DNA of 64,000 nt from Paralimibaculum aggregatum (GTDB lineage: Bacteria > Pseudomonadota > Alphaproteobacteria > Rhodobacterales > Rhodobacteraceae): the NCBI RefSeq assembly GCF_030270585.1, contig NZ_BSYI01000022.1, positions 1-64,000 on the forward strand, read 5' to 3'. Below, piece by piece: positions 52,824-62,845 of the stretch; within the stretch, counting starts at the first letter, position 1; every line of letters starts with the position of its first letter. The translations under genes were made by a program, and so were the position numbers. The notes beneath the pieces are model-generated. The model was not told the DNA's origin. It did no database searches and worked only from the letters and a program-made list of their open reading frames with translations.

Positions 52824-54323
52824 TCAGTTGAAGTTGCGGGCGATCTCGGCGGCGTGGATCAGCGAGCGGGCCTTGTTCACGGTCTCCTGGAACTCGGCCT
52901 CCGGGTCGCTGTCATAGACCACCCCGCCGCCGGCCTGCACGTAGAGCGTGCCGTCCTTCACCACCCCGGTGCGCAGGGCGATGCAGGTGTCCATCTCGCC
53001 GCCCGCCGAGAAATACCCGACGCCGCCGGCATAGACGCCGCGCTTCTCGGTCTCGAGCTCGTCGATGATCTCCATCGCGCGGATCTTCGGCGCGCCGGAG
53101 ACCGTGCCCGCCGGCAGCCCGGCGAGCAGCGCCGAGAGCGCGTCGTGCTCGGGGCTCAGCCGCCCGTCGACATTGGAGACGATGTGCATCACGTGGGAGT
53201 AGCGCTCCACGGTGAACTGCTCGTTCGGGTCGACCGAGCCGATCTCCGCCACCCGGCCGACATCGTTGCGCCCGAGATCGAGCAGCATCAGGTGCTCGGC
53301 GCGCTCCTTCGGATCGGCCAGCAGCTCGGCCTCGAGCCGGCGGTCCTCCTCCGGCGTCCTGCCCCGCGGGCGGGTGCCGGCGATCGGGCGGATGGTGATC
53401 TTGCCCTCGCGCACCCGCACCAGGATCTCCGGCGAGGCGCCGACGATCTGGAAGCCGGCGAGGTCGAAGAAGAACATGTAGGGCGAGGGATTGGTCCGCC
53501 GCAGCGCCCGGTAGAGCGCGAAGGGCGAGACCTCGAGCGGCAGCGACCAGCGCTGCGACGGCACCACCTGGAAGATGTCGCCGGCGCGGATGTAGTCCTT
53601 GGCCTTCTCGACATTCTCGAGATAGCGGTCCTTCGCGGTGTTGGAGACCGGGGCCACGGCGCGGGCCGGCGCCTCGGCCAGCGGCGCGACGCCGGAGACC
53701 GGCTCGGCCCGGGCGATCCGCTCCAGCGCCGCGGCCAACCGGGTCTCGGCGGCGGCATAGGCGGCCTCGGCGGTCGCCGGCCCGGGCCAGACCGGAGCGA
53801 CGAGGGTGACCTCGTCGCGGATGTTGTCGAGGATCGCCACCAGCGAGGGGCGCAGGAACATCGCGTCCGGCAGGCCGAGCGGATCGGCATTGGGCGCGCC
53901 GAGGCGCTCCACCAGGCGGATCATGTCGTAGCCGAGATAGCCGAAGAGCCCGGCGGCCATCGGCGGCAGCCCCTCGGGCAGGTCGATCCGGCTCTCGGCG
54001 AGCAGCGCGCGCAGGCTGGTCAGGCTGTCGGCATCCTCCGGCGCGTAGGCATCGGCGGTCTCGAGCGCGCGGCGGTTGATCTCGGCGCGGTCGCCGTGGC
54101 AGCGCCAGATCAGGTCCGGCGCATGGCCGATCACCGAGTAGCGGCCGCGGACCTCGCCGCCGGTGACCGATTCGAGCAGGAAGCTCATCGGCGCGGCGCC
54201 GGTGAGCTTGAGCATCAGCGAGACCGCGGTCTCGGTATCGGCGGTGAAGCGGGCGGCGAGCACCTGCGCCTGCCCCGCGGCATAGGGCCCGCGGAAGGCC
54301 TCGAAGGTCGGCGTGATCTGCAT
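52824..54323 (-). CDS. trpE: Anthranilate synthase component I
   Basis: TrpE converts chorismate to anthranilate with ammonia from TrpG. The 499-residue protein has the Trp feedback motif LLES in FLLESVTGGEVRGRYSVIG. The C-terminal chorismate-binding domain includes IFQVVPSQRWSLPLEVSPFA, SPEILVRV, PIAGTRPRGRTPEEDRRLE, LGRNDVGRVAEIGSV, and GTVSGAPKIRAMEIIDELE. It starts 3 bp after the ppiD stop, so the two are co-transcribed. Confidence 0.98.
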   Translation of the reverse strand: MQITPTFEAFRGPYAAGQAQVLAARFTADTETAVSLMLKLTGAAPMSFLLESVTGGEVRGRYSVIGHAPDLIWRCHGDRAEINRRALETADAYAPEDADSLTSLRALLAESRIDLPEGLPPMAAGLFGYLGYDMIRLVERLGAPNADPLGLPDAMFLRPSLVAILDNIRDEVTLVAPVWPGPATAEAAYAAAETRLAAALERIARAEPVSGVAPLAEAPARAVAPVSNTAKDRYLENVEKAKDYIRAGDIFQVVPSQRWSLPLEVSPFALYRALRRTNPSPYMFFFDLAGFQIVGASPEILVRVREGKITIRPIAGTRPRGRTPEEDRRLEAELLADPKERAEHLMLLDLGRNDVGRVAEIGSVDPNEQFTVERYSHVMHIVSNVDGRLSPEHDALSALLAGLPAGTVSGAPKIRAMEIIDELETEKRGVYAGGVGYFSAGGEMDTCIALRTGVVKDGTLYVQAGGGVVYDSDPEAEFQETVNKARSLIHAAEIARNFN

Positions 54324-54326
54324 CGG

Positions 54327-56231
54327 TCAGGATCCCGGGCGCGCCGCGCCGATGAGGTCGAAGACGGTCTCCACCGCCGCCGGATCGACGCTGGTCTCGA
54401 AGCTGCTCTCGAGGGCGCGGGCCATCAGCTCGGCCTGGTCCTGCGAAAGCTGCGCGCCGATCGCCATGTCGATGCGCCCGGAGAGCAGCCCGGTCTGCTC
54501 CGGCCCGAGCGGGGTGACGGCGGTGACCTCGGCGAGGATCACCCCCTGCCCCGGATCGAGCGGCAGATAGGCGGCATGCCCCTCGGGCAGCGCGAAGAGC
54601 TCGGAGGTGAGCGCGAAGGGCAGCGTCGCCGGGGCGGCGTCGCGCGGGAAGTCGTAATGCTCGGTCACCGTGAGGCCCTGCTCCTCGGCCCAGTCGGTCA
54701 GGCGGGCCGGCCCGGCGAGGCGCTCGACCAGCGCCGCGGCCTCCGCCTCCAGCGCCTGGTGGCGCTCCTCGGCCTGCCAGTCGGCCAGCACCCGGTCGCG
54801 GACCTCCTCGAGCGGCAGCAGCCGGCTCTCGGCGATGCGCTCGACGAGGACGAGGAAATAGCCGCCGGCCGGGGTCTCGATCAGGTCGCGCTCCTCGTGG
54901 TCGATGGCGGCGAAGACCTCGGTGAGGAAGGCATCGGTGCCGACGATCCCGTCGGCCACGTCGCCATCCGGCAGGGCGCCCGATTCGGCCAGCCCCTCGA
55001 AGCGGCCGAGGGCGATGCCGGTCTCGGCGGCGATCTCCTCGAGGTTCCGGCCGCCGGCGCGCAGCTCCTCGATCCGGTTGGCCAGGTCCGGCGCGCGGTC
55101 GAGCGCGGCGTCGTGGGCGAGGCGCGCGGCGATCACGTCGCGAACCTCCTCGAGCGGCGGAGTGCCGCCCTCCACCACCTCGCGGATGCGCACCAGCACC
55201 GGGCCGGTGGGCGCGGCGACCGGGCCGACGATGCCCGGCTCGGTGGCGGCGAAGACCGCGGCCTCGACCGCCTCGGGCAGATCGCCCTCGACGACCCGGC
55301 CGAGATCGAGATCCGCCGGGTTCTCGCCGAGCTCGGTGGCCAGCGCCTCGAAATCCGTCTCGCCCGAGCGCAGGCGCTCGGCCAGCGCCTCGGCCTCATC
55401 GGCCGGCAGCGGCAGCTGGTCGATCACCCGCGAGGCGGTCTCGCCGAAGGTGTCGCCATGATCGGCATACCAGTCCTCGATCGCCTCTTCGCCGGGCGCG
55501 AGCTCTTCGGCCATCGCCTCGACGTCGATGTGCAGATAGAGGCCGGCGCGGCGCTCCGGCTCGGTATAGGCCGCAGGATCGGCCTCGTACTGCGCCTCGA
55601 GCGCGCCCTCCCCGGGCTCGCCCGGCTCCGGCGCGCGGTCCTCCGGCAGCACCACCACGGCGACCGAGCGCCGCTCGCCCTGATAGGCGGCGATGCGCGG
55701 GCCCATGCCCGGCGGCGCGGTGCCGGTGCCGGCGGCGGCCTCGTCGAGCATGCTCTGGCCGACCGCGACGCGGGTCAGCGCCTCGAACTGCGCGGGGCTG
55801 TAGCCCTGCTGCGCCAGCCAGCTGCGATAGCTCGCGGCGGAAAAGCCCCCGGCGCCCTGGAAGCCCGGCTGGTTGCGGATCTCCTCGGCCACCGCGTCGT
55901 CCGGCGCCGCGAGGCCGAGCGCGTCGAGCTCCGCCTTCACCATGGCGAAGCGCGCGAGCTGCGCCAGCACCAGCTGGTCGAGCCCGGTCTCGCGCATCTC
56001 GGCGAAGCTGATGGCGCGGCCGGCCTGCCGGCTCAGCCGGGCGCGCTGGCGCACCAGCTCGTCGGCATAGGCCTCGACGGTCACCTTCTCGTCGCCGATG
56101 CGGGCAACCGCGCTGCTCGAGCTGGTGGTGAAGACGTCGGAGATGCCCCAGACCGCGAAGCTCGCGATCAGCAGCAGGATCAGGATCTTGGCGACCCAGG
56201 ATTTCGCGCCCTTGCGCAGGAATTCGAGCAT
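54327..56231 (-). CDS. ppiD: PpiD-like periplasmic peptidyl-prolyl isomerase/chaperone
   Basis: PpiD is an inner-membrane-anchored periplasmic chaperone at the Sec exit. The 634-residue protein starts MLEFLRKGAKSWVAKILILL with a membrane helix at about residues 14-33. A SurA-like chaperone part follows (EKVTVEAYADELVRQRARLS, then FQGAGGFSAASYRSWLAQQG). A parvulin-like segment runs about residues 250-380, with a helical C-terminus. It precedes trpE by 3 bp and lies 75 bp after the aminotransferase gene. ppiD-trpE adjacency is known in this group. Confidence 0.93.
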   Translation of the reverse strand: MLEFLRKGAKSWVAKILILLLIASFAVWGISDVFTTSSSSAVARIGDEKVTVEAYADELVRQRARLSRQAGRAISFAEMRETGLDQLVLAQLARFAMVKAELDALGLAAPDDAVAEEIRNQPGFQGAGGFSAASYRSWLAQQGYSPAQFEALTRVAVGQSMLDEAAAGTGTAPPGMGPRIAAYQGERRSVAVVVLPEDRAPEPGEPGEGALEAQYEADPAAYTEPERRAGLYLHIDVEAMAEELAPGEEAIEDWYADHGDTFGETASRVIDQLPLPADEAEALAERLRSGETDFEALATELGENPADLDLGRVVEGDLPEAVEAAVFAATEPGIVGPVAAPTGPVLVRIREVVEGGTPPLEEVRDVIAARLAHDAALDRAPDLANRIEELRAGGRNLEEIAAETGIALGRFEGLAESGALPDGDVADGIVGTDAFLTEVFAAIDHEERDLIETPAGGYFLVLVERIAESRLLPLEEVRDRVLADWQAEERHQALEAEAAALVERLAGPARLTDWAEEQGLTVTEHYDFPRDAAPATLPFALTSELFALPEGHAAYLPLDPGQGVILAEVTAVTPLGPEQTGLLSGRIDMAIGAQLSQDQAELMARALESSFETSVDPAAVETVFDLIGAARPGS

Positions 56232-56306
56232 CGAGGCCTCCCGTTTGGACCTACCTAGCCGGGCGCCCGGCGGCGCACAAGCGGCGGAACCGGCGCGGCA
56301 TGCGGC

Positions 56307-57518
56307 TCAGGGCGCGAAGGCGGCGAGGCGCCGGCCCATCTCGGCCAGCCCCGCGGCATCGGCATTGGCGAAGGCGATGCGCAGCGCCCGGTTGCCGGCG
56401 GCCGCCGCCGCCTCCGGCACGAACATCGTGCCCGGCAGGGTCAGGATCGCCTGGTCCTCCAGCAGCCGCAGCGCCAGCCGGTCGGAGGCCATGTCGAAGG
56501 GCGGGCGCACCCAGGCGAAATAGGCGCCCGAGCCCAGCACCTGCCAGCCCTCCAGCCCGGCGAAGGCGGCGCGCAGCGCATCGCGGCGGGCGAGGATCTC
56601 GGCGCGCTCCCCGGCGACCCACTGGCGCAGGTGCCGCAGCCCCTCCAGCGCCGCGATCTGGCCGGTGCGCGGCGGGCAGATGGTGACGGTGTCGAGGAAC
56701 TTCTCCGCCTCGGCGAGCCTCGCGGCGCCGGTCACGATCGCGCCGGTGCGGTGGCCGGTGAGGCGGAACACCTTGGAGAAGCTGTAGAGATGGATCAGCG
56801 TCCCGTCCCAGTCCGGCCGCGCGAACAGCCCGTGCGGCGCGCCCGCGGCGCTGTGGAAGTCGCGATAGGTCTCGTCGACGATCAGCCCGATGCCGGCCTC
56901 GCGGGCCAGATCATAGGCCGCCTCCATCAGCCCGGGGGGATACTCGACCCCGGTGGGGTTGTTCGGCGTCACCAGCACCAGCGCGCGGGTCTGCGGGGTG
57001 AGCAGCGCCCGCGCGGCGGCGAGATCCGGCACCATGTCCGGCCCGCAGGGCAGCGGCACCGCCTCGATCCCCTGCATCCCGAGCCACATCTTGTGGTTGA
57101 AATACCACGGCACCGGCAGCAGCACCGCGTCGCCGGGGGCGCAGAGCGTGGCGATGGCGGCGCAGAAGGCCTGGTTGCAGCCGGCGGTGATGGCGACCTG
57201 CTCGGGCGCGATCGGCGCGCCGTAGTGCTCTGACCAGTCGGCGGCGATCTGCGCGCGCAGCGGCCCGTCGCCGAGCACCGCGCCATAGAGATGCGCCTCG
57301 CCCGGCGCGCCGACCGCCCCGGCCATGGCGGCGCGCAGCCGCTCCGGCGGCGGGTCCACCGGCGCCGCCTGGGAGAGGTTGAGCAGCTCGAGCCCCTCCG
57401 GCAGCCGGGTCTCCGTCAGCCAGCGCCGGGCCTCCATCACCGGCGGCGCGAAGACGCGGGCAAGCTGCGGGTTCACCGGCGCGGGCCGGCCTTCGGCGGG
57501 GCGGATGGTGGCGGTCAT
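56307..57518 (-). CDS. Class I/II PLP-dependent aminotransferase
   Basis: This cytoplasmic transaminase of fold type I has 403 residues from the ATG at 57518. The PLP-binding Lys is in LYSFSKVFRLTGHRTG. VTPNNPTGVEYP binds cofactor, LIVDETYRDFH holds the Asp/Tyr pair, and the C-terminal Arg in GNRALRIAFAN binds carboxylate. Substrate is not decidable from sequence; it resembles aspartate/aromatic-type enzymes. The open frame runs far upstream, but codons there are not gene-like, and GGAGAC precedes this ATG. Confidence 0.9.
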   Translation of the reverse strand: MTATIRPAEGRPAPVNPQLARVFAPPVMEARRWLTETRLPEGLELLNLSQAAPVDPPPERLRAAMAGAVGAPGEAHLYGAVLGDGPLRAQIAADWSEHYGAPIAPEQVAITAGCNQAFCAAIATLCAPGDAVLLPVPWYFNHKMWLGMQGIEAVPLPCGPDMVPDLAAARALLTPQTRALVLVTPNNPTGVEYPPGLMEAAYDLAREAGIGLIVDETYRDFHSAAGAPHGLFARPDWDGTLIHLYSFSKVFRLTGHRTGAIVTGAARLAEAEKFLDTVTICPPRTGQIAALEGLRHLRQWVAGERAEILARRDALRAAFAGLEGWQVLGSGAYFAWVRPPFDMASDRLALRLLEDQAILTLPGTMFVPEAAAAAGNRALRIAFANADAAGLAEMGRRLAAFAP

Positions 57519-58179
57519 GCTTGTCTCCCTCGGCCCGGGCGGGGCCGCGCCTTCCGGACTAGCGCCAAGCCGCGGCGGCGCCAAGCCCCCGGTCGGGCGG
57601 CGGGATCGGCGGATGCGCGGGATCGCCGCCGCCGCCGTCACGCGCCCGGGCTCGCCGGCGCAGGACAGGCCCGCCGGCGGCCACGCCCCGGCCGGGCGCG
57701 CCCCCGGCGCAGGGCCGCGCGAACGCTTGCAAAGCCGCGATCCGGCGCCGCGGTCCTCGGGGAAGAAACCGGGCGCCGGCAGCGCCTCCACAGGGGCGGG
57801 GGCCGGGCCGCGCCGCGGTCTCGATGCAGCGCCTGCAGCGGCATGGGAGCACCCGGTCGGTGCATCTCCCGCGTCCGGACTGCAGCGCCGGGACGCCGGG
57901 CCTGCGCGCCGCCGCGGGCGTCGGGACGGCGCAGCCGACGCCGCGCAGGCGCGCCGGGCCGCCGCTGCCGGGGCACCCCACATCGCGGCCGGCGCGCGGA
58001 TCAACCGAGGCGGACCTCTCACCCGGCCTGCGAACCGCTCCGGTGCCGCCGCCGGCGGCAGGGCCGGGTCCGGCGCAGGCAGCAGGCGGCGCCGAGGCGG
58101 CGCATCGGCGGGCGCGCCTGCGCCCGGCAACCGGGGCGGCCCGCTGCGCGGTCACACCGGCAGAGCCGCGGCCGCCGGG

Positions 58180-58215
58180 ACGAGGTTCGGGAAGGAGACG
58201 AGGATCGGGAAGGAA
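58180..58215. repeat. Two imperfect 18-bp tandem repeats
   Basis: ACGAGGTTCGGGAAGGAG is followed directly by ACGAGGATCGGGAAGGAA, with two mismatches. Both are purine-rich on the plus strand. Confidence 0.85.
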
Positions 58216-58322
58216 GGGTCCGCCCCCGGCCGGCCGCTCCGGAGGACAAGGAGGAGAGGCCGGATCGGGGGCGGAAGGCCCGGATCGACGGACCGAGGCC
58301 GCCTCCCCGAGCCGTCGCGGCG

Positions 58323-58473
58323 CCAACACCAAACACCAAACACCATCACGCCTGGCACCGCTGCACACGCTCACACACGGATACTCACGCACCTACGCCG
58401 CGCTTACGCACTCACCACTCACACGCCGCCATCGGACGGCATCACACACGCTCAGGCACACGCACACACCCTG
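58323..58473. repeat. CA-rich low-complexity tract
   Basis: About 150 bp are dominated by CAC/ACAC steps with few G on the plus strand, including CACCAAACACCAAACACC and CACACGCTCACACACGG. This is unlike the G/C-balanced DNA elsewhere in the window. Confidence 0.85.
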
Positions 58474-59019
58474 AGAGCGGGAAGACGGTAGACCGGCAGC
58501 CGGTCGAACCCGCCCCTGCACCCCCCGCCGGCTAGGGCAGCTTCGGAGCGTCCGGTCGGGCATCGCCCGGGATGGCTGCGGCGACCCGGGAACGGGCCGT
58601 GACGGCGGCGCCGTTACCGCTGCGGGAAGGACCGTGGTGGGACATGAACGGGCCTCCCCTGCCTGGTCGCCCCGGCTGCTTCCGGGCATTGCCGACCGTG
58701 GAGCTCTCGATGCCCGGACAATTGCAGATCGGTCGCCGCCAGACTGTGCCGCTCGTCACAGCACGGCGCAAAACACCGGAAATTCATCGGGATGGGTCAT
58801 GCGTGAGCGGATATTCCCCCGGACGGCGCCGGCCGGCCCCGCCCGCCCGCCGGACGGCATCTCCGGCCCCCTCCCGGCGCCGGGAGGGGAGGTCCGGCGC
58901 GCGCGCCCCGCGCGGATGGGGGGCGGGCGGGGTCTCCCGGGCGCAGCGGTGCAGGGGTGGGCGGGGCACGGGGCGCGCGCGCCCTTGACGCCCGCGCCGC
59001 GGCGCGCGATGGGAGCGCC

Positions 59020-60849
<1,830 letters not shown>

Positions 60850-60916
60850 CGCGCGGCCTGCCTGTGGTATCCTCCGGGGGTGCGGCGGCGTCGCGGCCGC
60901 GAGGGAGGGACCGGCG

Positions 60917-61849
60917 ATGGACTACGTCTTCAAGGGCGATGTGCAGTTCTGGCAGCGAACAAGCGAAACCACGTCCTTCTTCATCCAGGTGGCGACCTGG
61001 CGCATCACCACCCCGGTGCTGACCATCGCCTATGGCGACCTGCCCGACATGCCGGAGATCGAGGTGCAGAACCTCACCCTCGACGTGCTCGAGGACCCGG
61101 ATTTCGTGGAGGCCTTCCAGGTGGTCGACCAGGACGGGCTCGACACCGTGGTCCTCGTCGCCGGGCAGGAGCCGCTCACCGACAACGGCACGCCGCTGCC
61201 GCAGCGCGAGTTCTTCATCGATTTCGGCCCGATGATGCTGCCGGTGCCCGATGTCGGCACCCAGTTCACCGAGGTGCAGGAGCTCTTCACGATCACGCCG
61301 CTGACCTATGATCTCGACACCGAGGAGCCGGTCGACGGCCCCTTCGGCGCCGGCATGGAGCTCGATTTCCGCGATGTCGATGCCTTCGAGTTCCTCGGCC
61401 AGGTCGGCGAGACCCTGCTTGCCGGCAGCGAGGCGGAACGCCAGGACCGTGCCGAGCTCATCGCGCTGATCTACGAGGCGGCGCTCGACCGCAACGGCGA
61501 TGTCGACGAGGGCGGGCTCAACTTCTGGATCGACCGCGCCGCCGAGGGGCTGACCGACGTGCAGCTCGCCAATGCCTTCACCGCGAGCCCGGAATTCGTC
61601 GCCGCCTTCGGCGCGCCCGGCAGCCTGTCCGACGAGGCCTATGTCGAGCGGCTCTATCGCAACGTGCTCGACCGGCCCTCCGACGAGCCGGGCTTCGCCT
61701 TCTGGTCGGAGGCGCTCGACCTGCTCGGCGGCAATCGCGACCTGTTGCTGCTGGCCTTCGCGCGCAGCAACGAGAACCGGGTGAACTCGGATTTCGTGGA
61801 GACCCTGGAGGAGACCGATCCGGGGATCTGGGAGTTCGGGCTCGCCTGA
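60917..61849 (+). CDS. DUF4214 domain protein, copy 1
   Basis: The 310-residue protein begins MDYVFKGDVQFWQRTSETTS without a signal peptide. An acidic N-terminal part (about residues 1-160) is followed by a DUF4214 region (about 170-295) with LIYEAALDRNGDVDEGGLNF, FTASPEFVAAFG and LYRNVLDRPSDEPGFAFWSE. Such repeats occur in secreted and S-layer-like proteins, often acidic and possibly calcium-binding, but here export would need a C-terminal or non-classical route. It ends ETDPGIWEFGLA. GGAGGGACCGGCG precedes the ATG. A paralogue follows. Confidence 0.88.
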   Translation: MDYVFKGDVQFWQRTSETTSFFIQVATWRITTPVLTIAYGDLPDMPEIEVQNLTLDVLEDPDFVEAFQVVDQDGLDTVVLVAGQEPLTDNGTPLPQREFFIDFGPMMLPVPDVGTQFTEVQELFTITPLTYDLDTEEPVDGPFGAGMELDFRDVDAFEFLGQVGETLLAGSEAERQDRAELIALIYEAALDRNGDVDEGGLNFWIDRAAEGLTDVQLANAFTASPEFVAAFGAPGSLSDEAYVERLYRNVLDRPSDEPGFAFWSEALDLLGGNRDLLLLAFARSNENRVNSDFVETLEETDPGIWEFGLA

Positions 61850-61948
61850 GGCTGCGTCACCCCGCCGCAGTCGGGCCATCGGCCCCCGAGCCGCACATGC
61901 GGTGCGGTAGTCTGAGGCGGAAAGTGCAACTTATGCGGGAGAAAGCCC

Positions 61949-62845
61949 ATGGAACTGGTGTTCAAAGGCGAATCGCTCTTCTGGCTGATGCCCAGCGCCC
62001 CGCTCACGCGTTTCGCCGGGGTGGTCACCCTGCGCGTGATCACCGAAGACCCGGTGATCACCCTCGGCGCGCTCGACGGGGAGGTCAGCTTCACCGTCCG
62101 CAACCAGGGCACCGGCGCCGAGATCGACGTCGATTTCGTCGATGCCTTCCGCCAGACCGGCACCGGCTTCGAGGCGGTGGCGATCCGCTTCGAGGACGAG
62201 TTCGAGGGGCCGGGGGACGAGTTCTTCGTGATCCAGATCTCCGGCGACGATCTGCCGGTGCCGCCGCTCAACCAGCTCGAGCAGACCTATCTCGCGCCCT
62301 ATGACATCGAGGAGCTGACCCGCGACGACGGCCTGCCGATCACCAGCGGCCCCTATGCCGCCGGCGAGCCGCTCGACCTGCGCGACATCGACGCCTTCCA
62401 GTTCATCGGGCCGATCGGCGAGGATGTCGACGCGGACCGCGCGCAGTTCGTCGCGCTGCTCTACGAGGCGGCGCTCGACCGCAACGGCGATATCGACGAG
62501 GCCGGGCTCAACTACTGGATCGACGCCGCCGGCACCGGCTTCACCGACCGCCAGCTCGCCTTCTCCTTCACCCGCAGCCAGGAGTTCATCGACGCCTATG
62601 GCCCGATCACGAGCCTGACCGACGGCGAATACGTCACCCAGCTCTATGCCAACATCCTCGACCGCCAGCCCGATCCCAACGGCTTCGAGTTCTGGCTCGG
62701 CCAGCTCCGCCGGGTGCAGGAGGAGGGCGGCAACCGCGCCGATTTCCTCGTCTTCTTCGCCGGCAGCCCCGAGAACCGCGCCCGCAGCGACTATGTCGAG
62801 GAGCTGATGGAGACCGATCCGGGGATCTGGGAATTCCCGGCCTGA
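61949..62845 (+). CDS. DUF4214 domain protein, copy 2
   Basis: This 298-residue paralogue of the preceding gene has the same layout: MELVFKGESLFWLMPSAPLT at the start, an acidic N-terminal domain, then the DUF4214 part with LLYEAALDRNGDIDEAGLNY, FTRSQEFIDAYG and LYANILDRQPDPNGFEFWLG, ending ETDPGIWEFPA. No signal peptide. GGGAGAAAG precedes the ATG. The 99-bp gap between copies may carry its own promoter. The stop overlaps the probable start of the next gene. Confidence 0.88.
   Translation: MELVFKGESLFWLMPSAPLTRFAGVVTLRVITEDPVITLGALDGEVSFTVRNQGTGAEIDVDFVDAFRQTGTGFEAVAIRFEDEFEGPGDEFFVIQISGDDLPVPPLNQLEQTYLAPYDIEELTRDDGLPITSGPYAAGEPLDLRDIDAFQFIGPIGEDVDADRAQFVALLYEAALDRNGDIDEAGLNYWIDAAGTGFTDRQLAFSFTRSQEFIDAYGPITSLTDGEYVTQLYANILDRQPDPNGFEFWLGQLRRVQEEGGNRADFLVFFAGSPENRARSDYVEELMETDPGIWEFPA

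Larger units (their letters stand above)
57519..59019. other. 1.5-kb region without a supported gene
   Basis: No reading frame here encodes a recognisable protein; all long frames are Arg/Pro/Ala-rich. Features seen are an 18-bp imperfect tandem repeat (58180-58215) inside a purine-rich tract, a CA-rich low-G tract (about 58323-58473), and a lower-GC stretch (about 58690-58810) that may hold a promoter for the ABC-F gene. No tRNA, SRP, RNase P or tmRNA signature was recognised. A short RNA gene is possible. Confidence 0.6.

Noticed and set aside
51390-56258. A 1622-codon open frame on the plus strand
   Set aside because: It lies antisense to trpE and ppiD, and its product is a meaningless Arg/Gly/Ala/His-rich string; long antisense frames are expected at this GC content.
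57559-58392. Possible 277-residue minus-strand protein in the 1.5-kb gap
   Set aside because: It is Arg/Pro/Ala-rich with no domain-like pattern, no good ribosome site and composition that changes abruptly in the CA-rich tract.
58500-58530. A T-arm-like string GGTCGAACCCGCC
   Set aside because: No matching acceptor stem, anticodon arm or D-arm could be folded around it, so no tRNA or tmRNA is called.
58756-58800. 14-codon minus-strand ORF MTHPDEFPVFCAVL
   Set aside because: It has a lower-GC, peptide-like look but no linked downstream gene on that strand and no clear ribosome site.
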